NCBI RefSeq assembly: GCF_026642255.1
Contig: NZ_CP113264.1
Span: forward strand, 3,906,001 to 3,970,000
Origin: Streptomonospora nanhaiensis
GTDB lineage: Bacteria; Actinomycetota; Actinomycetes; Streptosporangiales; Streptosporangiaceae
Direction: 5' to 3'
Length of the DNA: 64,000 bases
This document shows, piece by piece, positions 43,800-52,812 of the stretch. The notes beneath the pieces were generated by a model. It was not told the DNA's origin, did no database searches, and was given only the letters and a program-made list of their open reading frames with translations. A program made the position numbers and the translations under genes. How positions within the stretch are numbered: the stretch's first letter is position 1; each line of letters opens with the position of its first letter.

Positions 43800-44561
43800 T
43801 CAGCTGATCTTGCGCCGGTAGGTGGCCATGGCGAAGGCGTACGCGACGACGAGGATGCCGACGCACCAGGCCAGGGCGGTCCAGACGTCGTTGCCGACCG
43901 GTTGGCCGGTGAGCAGGTCGCGGATCGTGTTGACGATGGACGTCACCGGCTGGTGTTCGGCGAACCAGCGCACCGGGCCGGGCATGGTGTCGGTGGGCAC
44001 GAACGCCGAGCTGAGGAACGGCAGGAAGATGAGCGGGTAGGAGAAGGCGCTCGCGCCCTCCACCGAGGTCGCGGAGAGGCCGGGGATCACGGCGATCCAG
44101 GTCAGCGCCAGGGTGAACAGGATCAGGATGCCGGCGACCGCGAGCCACGCCCCCACCCCGGCCCCCGACCGGAAGCCCATGAGCAGGGCGACGCCCACGA
44201 CGACCACGAGGGAGAGGACGTTGGCGACGAGCGAGGTGAGGACATGGGCCCACAGCACGCCCGACCGGGCGATCGGCATGGACTGGAAGCGCTCGAAGAT
44301 CCCGCCCTGCATGTCGGTGAAGAGCCGGAACGCGGTGTAGGCGATCCCTGAGGCGATGGTGATGAGCAGGATGCCGGGCAGCATGTAGTTCACATAGGAG
44401 ACCGACCCGGTGTCGATCGCGCCGCCGAACACGTAGACGAACATCAGCATCATGGCGATGGGCATGACGGCGGTCGTGATGATGGTGTCCGGGCTGCGCG
44501 TGACGTGGCGCAGGGTCCGTCCGGTGAGCGCGGCGGTGTCGCCGAGGAAGTGCGTTGCCAT
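43800..44561 (-). CDS. ABC-2 permease (DrrB-like)
   Basis: A 253-residue permease with six helices and the DrrB/ABC-2 look (MPIAMMLMFVYVFGGAI, YVNYMLPGILLITIASGIA, GGIFERFQSMPIARSGVLWA). It follows the DrrA-like ATPase by 10 bp and forms the export channel. DrrAB-type systems expel anthracyclines or similar drugs; substrate unknown here. Last gene of the PadR operon. Confidence 0.9.
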   Translation of the reverse strand: MATHFLGDTAALTGRTLRHVTRSPDTIITTAVMPIAMMLMFVYVFGGAIDTGSVSYVNYMLPGILLITIASGIAYTAFRLFTDMQGGIFERFQSMPIARSGVLWAHVLTSLVANVLSLVVVVGVALLMGFRSGAGVGAWLAVAGILILFTLALTWIAVIPGLSATSVEGASAFSYPLIFLPFLSSAFVPTDTMPGPVRWFAEHQPVTSIVNTIRDLLTGQPVGNDVWTALAWCVGILVVAYAFAMATYRRKIS

Positions 44562-44571
44562 GGTCGGTCCC

Positions 44572-45375
44572 CTACTTCTTCTCTAATGCGGTCCGGCGGT
44601 CTTCGCCGTCCGTGTCGGAGCCGCCGGTGACCGCGAAGAAGACGTCCTCCAGGGTCGGCTGCTTCTCGACGTATTCGACCTCGGCGGGCGGCAGCATCGC
44701 CCTGAGCTCGGCGAGGGTGCCGTTGACGATGATCCGGCCCCGGTGGAGGATCGCGATCCGGTCGGCGAGCTGTTCGGCCTCGTCCAGGTACTGCGTGGTC
44801 AACAGGACCGTCGTGCCGCTCCCGGCGAGGTTCTTCACCGCCTCCCACACCTCGACGCGCGCCTGGGGGTCGAGCCCGGTCGTGGGTTCGTCCAGGAAGA
44901 TGACCGGCGGGTTCCCGATGAGGCTCATGGCGATGTCCAGGCGGCGGCGCATGCCGCCCGAGTAGGTCGACACCCTCCGCCCGCCCGCCTCCGTCAGCGA
45001 GAAGCGGGAGAGCAGGTCGTCGGCGATCGCGCCCGGCTCCTCCATGTGGCGCAGCCTGGCGACGAGCACGAGGTTCTCCCGACCGCTGAGGATCTCGTCG
45101 ACGGCGGCGAACTGTCCGGTGAGGCTGATGGACTCCCGCACGTTCGCCGACTGCGCGGCGACGTCGAAGCCGTTGACCGCGGCGGTTCCCTTGTCGGCCT
45201 TGAGCAGGGTGGACAGGATTCTCACGACCGTGGTCTTGCCCGCCCCGTTGGATCCCAGCAGGGCGAAGATGCTGCCCGGCGCGACGTCGAAGTCCACCCC
45301 GCGCAGCACGCGCAGGTCCTTGTAGGACTTCTCCAGGCCCCGCAGGCGGATCGCCGACTGCTTCTGTGTCTTCAT
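44572..45375 (-). CDS. ABC exporter ATP-binding protein (DrrA-like)
   Basis: A 267-residue ATPase with Walker A GSNGAGKTT, signature YSGGMRRRLDIAMSL, Walker B VIFLDEPTTGLD and switch LLTTQYLDEAEQLA, plus the DrrA C-terminal segment (PTLEDVFFAVTG). Its ATG overlaps the DUF1048 gene stop. It powers the permease encoded next and is controlled with it by the PadR repressor. Confidence 0.92.
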   Translation of the reverse strand: MKTQKQSAIRLRGLEKSYKDLRVLRGVDFDVAPGSIFALLGSNGAGKTTVVRILSTLLKADKGTAAVNGFDVAAQSANVRESISLTGQFAAVDEILSGRENLVLVARLRHMEEPGAIADDLLSRFSLTEAGGRRVSTYSGGMRRRLDIAMSLIGNPPVIFLDEPTTGLDPQARVEVWEAVKNLAGSGTTVLLTTQYLDEAEQLADRIAILHRGRIIVNGTLAELRAMLPPAEVEYVEKQPTLEDVFFAVTGGSDTDGEDRRTALEKK

Positions 45376-45761
45376 CGGAGGGGTCCCTCTTCCTTTCCGG
45401 TGTCTTCTGCGGCGGCGCGTTCGATGGCCCGGGCCAGGCGTTCGCGCTCCTTCTTGATCCACTGGCCCTCCGAGTAGTTCGCCAGGAACGTCTCGGCGAA
45501 CTCCACGGGGTCCTCCCCGACGATCTCCCGGATCGGGGTTCCGACCGCGGCGCTCTGCTCGAAGAGGTCGATGAGGTCGTCCAGCATCTCCATCAGGATG
45601 TCCCCCTTCGTGATCGAGCCGAAGTACATCAGGTATCGGTCGAGCGCCTCGATCGCCGTGCGGTAGTTCCCGGGAAGCTGTTTCGTGCGCGCCTTGTACT
45701 GCCGGTACCGCTTCTTGTCCTCGAACGATCCCGTGACCTGTTCGATCCAACTGGGTGCCAT
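45372..45761 (-). CDS. DUF1048 family protein
   Basis: A 129-residue soluble helical protein (WIEQVTGSFEDKKRYRQYKA, YLMYFGSITKGDILMEMLDD), a DUF1048 match. It commonly lies between a PadR regulator and an ABC exporter, as here. Function is unknown. AAGGAGG is nine bases before ATG 45761; an earlier GTG at 45767 sits too close to it. Confidence 0.85.
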   Translation of the reverse strand: MAPSWIEQVTGSFEDKKRYRQYKARTKQLPGNYRTAIEALDRYLMYFGSITKGDILMEMLDDLIDLFEQSAAVGTPIREIVGEDPVEFAETFLANYSEGQWIKKERERLARAIERAAAEDTGKEEGPLR

Positions 45762-45763
45762 TT

Positions 45764-46117
45764 TCACTCTCCTCCTTCTCGGAGCTGTTCAAGTCGTTCT
45801 GTGAGGAAGCTCCAGGTCCTCCAGAACTCTTCGAGGTATGCACGCCCCTGGGAATTGAGCGAGTACACCTTGCGCGGCGGCCCCTTCTCGGACGGGACCT
45901 TCTCGACGTCGACGAGGCCGCGCCGCTCGACCCTGACGAGCAGCGCGTAGACGGTGCCCTCGGCGATGTCGGAGAAGCCCTGGTCCCGCAGCCACGCCGT
46001 GATCTCGTAGCCGTAGGCCGGTCGGCCGGACAGGATCGCGAGGACGATGCCCTCCAGGATCCCCTTGAGCATCTCCGTTGCCTGCTTGCCCACGGAACGC
46101 CTCCTCTGGCTACTCAT
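45764..46117 (-). CDS. PadR-family transcriptional regulator
   Basis: A 117-residue winged-helix repressor: LKGILEGIVLAILSGRPAYG, YEITAWLRDQGFSDIAEGTV and VYALLVRVERRGLVDVE are the PadR core, followed by a C-terminal dimerisation helix. It heads the exporter operon and should bind the direct repeats in its promoter. ATG 46117 has no clear ribosome site and the predicted transcript leader is very short, so it may be nearly leaderless. Confidence 0.9.
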   Translation of the reverse strand: MSSQRRRSVGKQATEMLKGILEGIVLAILSGRPAYGYEITAWLRDQGFSDIAEGTVYALLVRVERRGLVDVEKVPSEKGPPRKVYSLNSQGRAYLEEFWRTWSFLTERLEQLREGGE

Positions 46118-46121
46118 CAAC

Positions 46122-46163
46122 ACTGACTACTAGTGCATAGTATTACTGACTACCAGTACATAG
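46122..46163 (-). promoter_or_regulatory. tandem PadR operators over the exporter promoter
   Basis: A 19-bp unit is repeated with 23-bp period: ACTGACTACTAGTGCATAG (46122-46140) and ACTGACTACCAGTACATAG (46145-46163). On the minus strand a TTGCTA -35 and TACTAT -10 about 18 bp apart overlap the repeats. Confidence 0.7.
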
Positions 46164-46495
46164 CAACACCGAATACCGATGAGGGTTGTCCGCGCTGCGA
46201 GCACGTGGTGGGGCGCGGCGCGGCCCTGGTGGCCCACCCGAGGCGACGCAGGTGGCCCTGGGCCGGGGCGTCCGCCCCCGCGGCCGGATGCCGTCAGGCG
46301 GATCCCCCCGACGGGCTCCGCCCGCCGGTCGGCCCGTTTGCCCCGGGCGACTTCGCCACGTTCAAGGCGCTGGTCGCCGGGCAGCCCTGCCCTCCGGCAG
46401 GAGGACGTCCCCCGGGACGGCCCCGGCTCCGGTCCCGGCGGCACCGCCCGCGGGGGCCTTCCCTGGGCGGAGAGGCCGCGACGTGCCGAGCGCGA
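46124..46495. other. 372-bp intergenic region
   Basis: The left 40 bp hold the PadR promoter and operators. The rest is GC-rich sequence in which I see no gene, repeat or signal. Confidence 0.45.
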
Positions 46496-46876
46496 CTACT
46501 CCGCGGGCAGGACGTCGAACTCGTTGCCCTCGGGGTCGGCCATCGCCACCCAGTCCTCGATCCGGGCCGTCCTGGTGGCGCCCAGTCGGACGAGCCGTTC
46601 GGCCTCGGCCCCGACGTCCTCGGCCCACAGGTCCAGGTGCACCCGGTTCTTGGCGCTCTTCGGTTCGGGGACCTTGTTGAAGAACAAGCGGGGCGCTGCT
46701 CCCGAAACCGGCTGGACGAGCACCGAGGGATCGTCCTCGGGGTCCTCGATCCCCTCTCGTCGGAGTCGCTCGAGTTCCCCGTCGTCGTAGGGGGCGACCT
46801 CGTACCCGTCGAGCGCCGCCGCCCAGAAGCGGGCCAGGGAGGCGGGGTGGGAGCAGAACGCCCTGTGGTGGCTCAC
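46496..46876 (-). CDS. VOC/glyoxalase superfamily protein
   Basis: A 126-residue protein with the VOC half-folds: HPASLARFWAAALDGYEV at the start, RLFFNKVPEPKSAKNRVHLD in the middle and MADPEGNEFDVLPAE at the end. It is of the type usually lacking known enzymatic activity. GTG 46876 follows AGGAG. The gene start overlaps the reading frame of the truncated oxidase on the other strand. Confidence 0.85.
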   Translation of the reverse strand: MSHHRAFCSHPASLARFWAAALDGYEVAPYDDGELERLRREGIEDPEDDPSVLVQPVSGAAPRLFFNKVPEPKSAKNRVHLDLWAEDVGAEAERLVRLGATRTARIEDWVAMADPEGNEFDVLPAE

Positions 46877-46892
46877 AGGCTCCTACTCGGTC

Positions 46893-47168
46893 GTGGCCAA
46901 GTACCTGGAACGTGACGCGCGCGCCTCCGTGGTGGTGGACACCTGCGATCTGGAGCGTATGGAATTCCTCCAGGTGACCATGCACGGCAAAGCCGAGGTG
47001 GCGCCCTTCGACCAGGTTCTGGCCAGACGTCTGCTGCGCCGCTACCTGGGTGAGGACGAGGAGGCCTGGCATCCGGACTTCCGGCACTACGCGGATGACG
47101 GCCGCCTGGTCCGCTTCACACCCGACCGCACCGTCGTCAAGGACCTGTCCAAGAACGGCGAGACGTAG
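46893..47168 (+). pseudogene. 5'-truncated pyridoxamine 5'-phosphate oxidase-like gene
   Basis: The frame encodes the C-terminal half of a PPOX/FMN-binding split-barrel protein: VAKYLERDARASVVVDTCDL, LQVTMHGKAEVAPF, RRLLRRYLGEDEEAWHPDF. Similarity runs upstream from ATG 46893 to about 46850 (NALWWLTGSYS) and then stops inside the divergent VOC gene, so about half of a normal 150-residue protein is missing. The remaining piece lacks the FMN-binding N-terminus and is probably inactive. Confidence 0.65.
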
Positions 47169-47302
47169 CCCTCGGGCACGGCAGGGCGGGGAACACCCCG
47201 GAACACGAGATCCCGGCCGGAGTCGGGAACGGCGTCGACCCGTCCCTGCCTCCGGAGCGCCCGGGCCGGGAGGGAGCGCGGCCCCCTCCCGGCCGCTCCG
47301 GC

Positions 47303-49222
47303 TCAGGCGGTGCTCGAGGAGCACCCGCCCAGGTGCCGGGCCAGGAAGCGTTCGAGCGTGCGGTACAGCTCGATGTTGCTGTCCGTGTTGACGAACCAGT
47401 GGCCCTCGTTCTCGTTCAGCAGGTACTCGACCTCGGCGCCGCGGGCGCGGAGCGCGTCGAAGACGCGGTCGGAGTTGCGGCGGTGGACGCGAACGTCGTT
47501 GGCGCCGTGGATGAGCAGCACCGGCGCGGTGATGTCGTCGACCCGGCCGATGGGAGAACGGGCGAGCATGTCGGCCTCCTGGCGGGGGTCGTCCGGGTCG
47601 CCGATGTAGCGCAGGTAGCTGTTCTCGACGGCGCGGCGGGCGAAGGGGACGACCGACCGGACGAGGTCGACGAGGTCGGACATCCCCGTGTAGCTGACCG
47701 CTGCGGCGAACCGGTCCGGGGTGAACGCGGCCCCGACGAGTGCGGCGTAGCCGCCGTAGGAGCAGCCGTAGATCGCGACCCGGTCCGGGTCGGTGATCCC
47801 CTGCTCGACCACCCGGTCGAGGGCGTCGAGCAGGTCGTCGTGCATCTTGCCCGCGAACTCGCCGATCGCGGCCCGGGTGTGGGCCTTGCCGTAACCGGTG
47901 GAGCCGCGCATGTTGACCTGGAGTACCGCGTAGCCGCGGTTGGCCAGCAGCTGCACCTCCGGGTCGTAGCCCCAGCTGTCGCGGTACCACGGTCCGCCGT
48001 GCACCAGCAGCACGGTCGGCAGGCCGCGCGGCTCGACCCCGACCGGCAGGGTGAGGTGGCAGGGCAGGGTCAGGCCGTCGCGGGCGGTGACGGTGATCGG
48101 GGTGACCGGTGCGAGCCGGGCCGGGTCCAGGTGCGGGAACGGCCGGAACAGGCGGCGGGCCCGACCCGTGGCGTGGTCGTAGAACCAGGTGACGCCGGGA
48201 TCGCGGTCGTGGGTGAAGTCCACCACCCAGCGTTGCGCCGCGGCGTCGCAGGACACGTGGGCCAGGTCGCCGTCGGACAGCTCGGCCAGCCGCGGCAGCA
48301 CCGCGGCGAAGTGCGTGTCGAGCGCGTGGATCTCCTGCCTGGCCCCGAGGTAGCGGGCGCCCAGGAGTTCTCCGGTGGCCGGGTGCAGGATCAGCGAGGA
48401 CGGGAAGCGCGGATCGGCCTCGGGACGGGGGGTGTCCAGGTCGAACACGGGGTGGCTGTCCACCCCGGTCTGCTCGCCGGTGTCCAGGTCGACCCGGACC
48501 AGGCGGGTGCGGTCCGAGCCGCGCGAGGAACCGATCCACAGCCCTCCCCCGTCCGGGGTGGGCGCGGCCGGGAGGACCCCGAAGAGGGCGTCCGCGCCGG
48601 GGAACCGCGCGATCGGGCGCCGCTCACCCGCGTCCCACTCCGACAGCACGTGGTCGCCCCCCTCCTCCATGGTGAAGGCCAGCAGCCGGTCGGGGGTGCG
48701 CAGCCAGGAGAGGACGTCGCCGGGGTTCTCCGCGGCCGTGGTCAGGCGGCCGGTGGCCAGGTCGAGCTCGAAGAGGTCGATCAGGTCGGGGCGGCGCATG
48801 TTGAGCTGCACGAACGCGGTGCCCGGCCGGTCCGGCGGGAGTTGCGCGCCGAGCAGCCGCACGCCCTCGAAGGGGGTCAGGTCGACCACGGGCTCGTCGG
48901 GCCGGTACGGGTCGGCGCGGTGCAGGTGCCAGTTCTCGTCGCCGTCGGTGTCCTGCTGGAACAGCAGGTAGCGGCCGTCCGTGGTCCAGAAGAAGGCGTC
49001 GATGTCGCGCCGGGGGTCGGAGGTGACACGCCGGGAGTCCGGGGCGTGGGCGTCGTCGGGGGCGGTCCAGTCCGAGTCCAGGTCGCGGACGAACACGTTG
49101 AGCCGTCCCCGCCACGGGGCGAGGTAGGCGACCTTCGCGCCGTCCGGGGACAGCAGGGCCCGGCTACGGACGGGCGGGCCGAAGAACTCTTCGACGGAGA
49201 TCAGCTTCGACGGAGCGGTCAT
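47303..49222 (-). CDS. S9 family peptidase (prolyl oligopeptidase type)
   Basis: A 639-residue serine peptidase. Residues 1-380 form a beta-propeller (repeats such as FFWTTDGRYLLFQQDTDGDE). The C-terminal hydrolase domain has nucleophile GCSYGG (Ser near 488), Asp in HGANDVRVHRR (near 574) and His in NEGHWF (near 607). It cleaves short peptides, probably in the cytoplasm as no signal is seen. The start is ATG 49222. It has no obvious operon partner. Confidence 0.9.
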   Translation of the reverse strand: MTAPSKLISVEEFFGPPVRSRALLSPDGAKVAYLAPWRGRLNVFVRDLDSDWTAPDDAHAPDSRRVTSDPRRDIDAFFWTTDGRYLLFQQDTDGDENWHLHRADPYRPDEPVVDLTPFEGVRLLGAQLPPDRPGTAFVQLNMRRPDLIDLFELDLATGRLTTAAENPGDVLSWLRTPDRLLAFTMEEGGDHVLSEWDAGERRPIARFPGADALFGVLPAAPTPDGGGLWIGSSRGSDRTRLVRVDLDTGEQTGVDSHPVFDLDTPRPEADPRFPSSLILHPATGELLGARYLGARQEIHALDTHFAAVLPRLAELSDGDLAHVSCDAAAQRWVVDFTHDRDPGVTWFYDHATGRARRLFRPFPHLDPARLAPVTPITVTARDGLTLPCHLTLPVGVEPRGLPTVLLVHGGPWYRDSWGYDPEVQLLANRGYAVLQVNMRGSTGYGKAHTRAAIGEFAGKMHDDLLDALDRVVEQGITDPDRVAIYGCSYGGYAALVGAAFTPDRFAAAVSYTGMSDLVDLVRSVVPFARRAVENSYLRYIGDPDDPRQEADMLARSPIGRVDDITAPVLLIHGANDVRVHRRNSDRVFDALRARGAEVEYLLNENEGHWFVNTDSNIELYRTLERFLARHLGGCSSSTA

Positions 49223-49358
49223 GGCGAATCCTCGGGGTCGGTGGATACGGCGCCCCCGAGTCAAGACCCCGACGTCGCGTCGTACGCAAGCCCGCGGGAG
49301 ATGTCCTGGGTCACAGTGCCCCTCAGAGTACGGACCGGCGCGGGGCCGCGGAGCCGGG

Positions 49359-50099
49359 TCAGGCCCCACCGGGCCGGGCCAGCCGCTGTTGGACCCGGCG
49401 CAGGACGCGGTGCTGCACGGGCCTGAGGTTCTGCCGGTTCAGTTCGTCCATCAGCTCTTCGGCCTGCGCGTCGAGCGGGGGCAGGCCGTCCAGCCGCTGT
49501 ACCAGCGGCTCGAGGTGCTCGACCAGGTCGTCGATCAGCGAGGAGACCTCCTCGTCCGGAGTGTCGGGCCCGAGTGCGTAGAAGCGCGCCGTGAGCGGCG
49601 CGAACGCGGCCGTGCCGCTGTCCGCCCCGCCGAACAGGGCGGCGAACCCCGCCGCGCCGTCCTCGCCGAGCAGGTGGCCGACCAGGACCAGCTGTTCGTG
49701 CTCGTAGCGGACCATGTCCTCCGGCACCTCCGCCGCGGGACCGGAGCGCCATGCCGAGACTTCCGGCGGCAGGTCGGGCGGGGCGCCGCTGCGGCGCAGC
49801 GCGGCGATCCCGGCCCGGCGGGCGAGAAGCCGTTCGATGTCGGCGGCGGCCCGGCGGTCGAGCTCGTCGAGCAGCTCCTCCGCGGCCTCGGGATCGTCCA
49901 GCACCGCGGGGAGCGCGGACAGCGGTACGCCGAGTGCGGTCATCCTCGTGATGCGCAGGAGGCGGACGAGGTGGTCCACACCGTAGTCCCGGTAGCCTCC
50001 GGCCGAGCGCGGCGGCTCGGGCAGCAGTCCGATCTGGTGGTAGTGGCGCAGCGTGCGGACGGTGACGCCGGCCAGCTCCGCGAGCTCACCGCTGAGCAT
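49359..50099 (-). CDS. MerR-family transcriptional regulator
   Basis: A 246-residue regulator. The N-terminal MerR domain (GELAELAGVTVRTLRHYHQI, then GLLPEPPRSAGGYRDYG) is followed by a dimerisation helix and a TipAS-like helical C-terminal part (about 120-246). It overlaps the MFS gene by 14 bp and is co-transcribed with it; it should act on the 19-bp-spaced promoter upstream of that gene. Confidence 0.9.
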   Translation of the reverse strand: MLSGELAELAGVTVRTLRHYHQIGLLPEPPRSAGGYRDYGVDHLVRLLRITRMTALGVPLSALPAVLDDPEAAEELLDELDRRAAADIERLLARRAGIAALRRSGAPPDLPPEVSAWRSGPAAEVPEDMVRYEHEQLVLVGHLLGEDGAAGFAALFGGADSGTAAFAPLTARFYALGPDTPDEEVSSLIDDLVEHLEPLVQRLDGLPPLDAQAEELMDELNRQNLRPVQHRVLRRVQQRLARPGGA

Positions 50100-51318
50100 G
50101 GGACAGCTCCTTCGGTTCCAGGTCGCGCAGGGCACGTGACACGATCACGGCCAGCAGCACGAGGATCCACACCCCGACGACGCCGGCCCCGGCCAGGACC
50201 GGGGTCCCGTACTCCGCCATCACCCCGGCCAGACCGATCCCCGCCGGTGCGGCGATCATCAGCAGGGCGGTCTTGACGCTGAACACCCGCCCGCGTACCG
50301 CGCCGGCGGTCCGTTCGACCTGCAGCACCCCGATGACCGCTCCGACCACGGCGTTGCCTAATCCCAGGGCTGCGGCGCCGGCGAACACGACGGCCGGGGC
50401 CAGCAGGGAGGCCATCAGCAGGAAGCCGGCGGTGGTGACGACGAGCCCGGCCGCGAGCCATGTGCGCGCGGGGAGCCGTCGGCCGATGGCGCTGTAGAGC
50501 GCAGCGCCGCCCAGCATCCCGAGGGCCAGCGCGGTGAGGACGAGGCCGAGCAGGTCGGGACGGTCGATGAGTTCGAAGTACAGCGGCATCACCAGGCCCT
50601 GCAGCCCGCCGAGCGCCACGGCCAGGCCGACGACCAGGCCCGAGGTGCCGAGCAGGAACCGGCTTCGCACCACCACCGCCATGCCTTCCCCGAGTTCGCG
50701 CAGGACCGACCGGCGAGACGACCCGTCGGACTCGACTTCACCGAGCCGACGCGGCAGGGTCCGCGTCAGCAGCGCCGCGGCGGCCGAGGTCGCCGCGGTG
50801 ATCCACAGTACGGAAGTGGCGTCGAAGGCGGCGAGCAGCACACCGGCCGCCGCCGGGCCGATCACCAGGGCGGCGGAGGTCAGGGTCTGGCGCAGGCCGA
50901 CGACCCGTGTCAGGTCGAGCCCGGCGTGCCGGGCCACCATCGGGGCCAGCACCTCGCGGGCCGTCGTCCCCGGCACGTCCCCGAACGAGCCCAGGACGCC
51001 CAGCACGATGAACCACGCCAGGTCCAGGCCCCACACCAGGTCGACCAGCGGCAGCGCGGCGACGGAGGCCGCGGAGATCAGGTCGGAGACCACCGAGGCC
51101 GTCCGCCGGTTGATCCGGTCGATCACCACCCCGCTGAGCAGTCCGACCAGTACGGCCGGGACCGCTGTCGCGGCCGCCAGCGCCGCCGTGCCCAGCGGGC
51201 TGCCGGTCGTCTGCAGCACAATCAGCGGCAGCGCGACCGCCGCGATGCCGTTGCCGAGCAGGCTCAGCAGGTGCGAGGCGAGGTAGGGGACGACGACGAG
51301 GGAGTGTTTGAGCGGCAT
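50086..51318 (-). CDS. MFS transporter
   Basis: A 410-residue transporter with about twelve helices and MFS-type loops (GVVIDRINRRTASVVSDLIS between helices 2 and 3). It starts MPLKHSLVVVPYLASHLLSL and is of the enterobactin-exporter/MFS_3 type. It is the first gene of the MerR-controlled operon, so it is likely a drug efflux pump induced by its substrate. Confidence 0.9.
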   Translation of the reverse strand: MPLKHSLVVVPYLASHLLSLLGNGIAAVALPLIVLQTTGSPLGTAALAAATAVPAVLVGLLSGVVIDRINRRTASVVSDLISAASVAALPLVDLVWGLDLAWFIVLGVLGSFGDVPGTTAREVLAPMVARHAGLDLTRVVGLRQTLTSAALVIGPAAAGVLLAAFDATSVLWITAATSAAAALLTRTLPRRLGEVESDGSSRRSVLRELGEGMAVVVRSRFLLGTSGLVVGLAVALGGLQGLVMPLYFELIDRPDLLGLVLTALALGMLGGAALYSAIGRRLPARTWLAAGLVVTTAGFLLMASLLAPAVVFAGAAALGLGNAVVGAVIGVLQVERTAGAVRGRVFSVKTALLMIAAPAGIGLAGVMAEYGTPVLAGAGVVGVWILVLLAVIVSRALRDLEPKELSHAQR

Positions 51319-51330
51319 GCGACCAGGAAA

Positions 51331-51355
51331 GACCCGGACGCTGCGTCAGGGTCAA
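51331..51355 (-). promoter_or_regulatory. MerR-type operator and promoter
   Basis: On the minus strand TTGACC is followed after 19 bp by TTTCCT, the long spacer typical of MerR promoters. Spanning the spacer is GACCCTGAC-GCAGC-GTCCGGGTC (51331-51353), an inverted repeat with one mismatch. It precedes the MFS gene. Confidence 0.65.
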
Positions 51356-51554
51356 GGCGGTCACGGCCGACGGGGCGGTGATCCCGGCCACCGGCCCCCG
51401 GCAGGGACGGACGCCGCCCCGGTTCCGCCGGGCGGCGGAGGGTGCCGTCGCCGCGTGGCACGGGAGGCGGACCACGTCTGCCGGAGGCCTCCGGGAAGAA
51501 CGGTTGAGTGCGCGTACTCATGCCGCCGCGGGCCCCGGCCCCCACGATGGACCC

Positions 51555-52325
51555 ATGACCTTCCGGCAGAAGCACACCCCCCTCTCCCCCGTCCTCGCCA
51601 CGGCCCTCGGCGCCGTGGCCGTCATGGTCGCCACCACCGCGTGCGGAACCGCCCAGGCGGTGGAGCCCAGCTCCTCCTCGGAGGAGGCACTCCCCGAACT
51701 GAACCCGGACGGCAGCGCGCCCTCCGAGCGCATGTCCCTGGAGGAGGCCGCACCGTTCCTGGAGGCCCAGGGCTACTTCCCCGCCGAGGGCGACCTCAGC
51801 GGCTACGAGATCGGATACCTGCCCGACGCCGTGGAGGGCACCCCCTACGACCACGACGTCAACGCCTGGATGTCCCGGCAGCAGCAAGGGCAGGAGGAGG
51901 TCGTCCTGCCCGACGCCGAGGAGGTCGAGCGGTCCTGGCTGCCCGACACCGTGGACGTGGACCACCTCGTCGACGACGACGGCCGGGTCCTTCCCGAGCG
52001 CGAGGTGTTCGCCCCCTCCGACGTGTACGTCACGATCCGCCGGCACGCGGACTTCACGGACGTGGACGCCTACCTGGAGCCTGATACCGAGGGCGGCATC
52101 CCCCTCGAGGAAGCCCTGCCCGGAGGCGGCGTCCGGGAGCTCCCGGACGGCACCGGCCACTACAACGGGGCCGGGGCGCTCTTCTCCCCCGAACCCGGCG
52201 TGGTGATCGAGGTCTCCTACATGGACGACACCGTCATGGACGAGCTCCTGGAGGGCCCCGACGGCGCCGTGGAGGGCCACCCCGAGGAGGTCCTGCTCAT
52301 CGTGGAGGGCATCGGGCCCGTCTAG
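51555..52325 (+). CDS. secreted or lipid-anchored acidic protein
   Basis: A 256-residue protein. An N-terminal hydrophobic segment (LATALGAVAVMVATTACG) has a Cys near residue 30 that could be a non-standard lipobox (TTAC). The mature part is very acidic and beta-rich without recognised family (YEIGYLPDAVEGTPYDHDVN, YVTIRRHADFTDVDAYL). It is probably surface-exposed. ATG 51555 has no strong ribosome site. Confidence 0.65.
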   Translation: MTFRQKHTPLSPVLATALGAVAVMVATTACGTAQAVEPSSSSEEALPELNPDGSAPSERMSLEEAAPFLEAQGYFPAEGDLSGYEIGYLPDAVEGTPYDHDVNAWMSRQQQGQEEVVLPDAEEVERSWLPDTVDVDHLVDDDGRVLPEREVFAPSDVYVTIRRHADFTDVDAYLEPDTEGGIPLEEALPGGGVRELPDGTGHYNGAGALFSPEPGVVIEVSYMDDTVMDELLEGPDGAVEGHPEEVLLIVEGIGPV

Positions 52326-52404
52326 ACGAGTAGATCCGAAGTGCCCGATGGCGTTCACCGGCCGGCAGGCATCATGGGAGTCCGACCTCGAGGGAGTGCT
52401 GCCA

Positions 52405-52812
52405 GTGATACTCAGCCGTGACACCGTGTGCGACGAAGTGGATCTCACGGCGTCGGCGGAAGAGCTGAACCGTCTGGCAGATGCGGTCGCCGAGGGCGAG
52501 GAGCTGCTCGGCTCCACGGCGCCGACCGCTGACGCCCTGGCGGGGGTCGAGGTCAAGAAGACTCCCGGCCCCGGGGTCCTCATCCACCTTGATTCCGAGC
52601 GGCAGATCCTGGTGATCAGCGGCGACGCCGCGGGGAGGGCGGTGCTCGCGGACAATGTGCGCGACATGGCCTCCGCCGAGGACGGAGGTCACCTCCACAT
52701 CGACTACTACCCCGGGCACTTCTACCTCGCGGAAGGGTCTGTGCCGTTGGTGGTCAACAGTCCGCACGGAGGCATGCCGACCCGGTGGAGCGGGGGCCGC
52801 CGCGATCAGTGA
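52405..52812 (+). CDS. Imm1-family immunity protein
   Basis: A 135-residue protein. The C-terminal HLHIDYYPGHFYLAEGSVPL and VVNSPHGGMPTRW are typical of Imm1 (the DddA-deaminase immunity family among others), and VKKTPGPGVLIHLDSERQIL fits the middle strand. GTG 52405 is preferred, since AGGGAG is eight bases before it; an ATG at 52348 is in frame. No toxin gene is adjacent, so it is an orphan. It lies just inside an 18-bp inverted repeat. Confidence 0.7.
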   Translation: MILSRDTVCDEVDLTASAEELNRLADAVAEGEELLGSTAPTADALAGVEVKKTPGPGVLIHLDSERQILVISGDAAGRAVLADNVRDMASAEDGGHLHIDYYPGHFYLAEGSVPLVVNSPHGGMPTRWSGGRRDQ

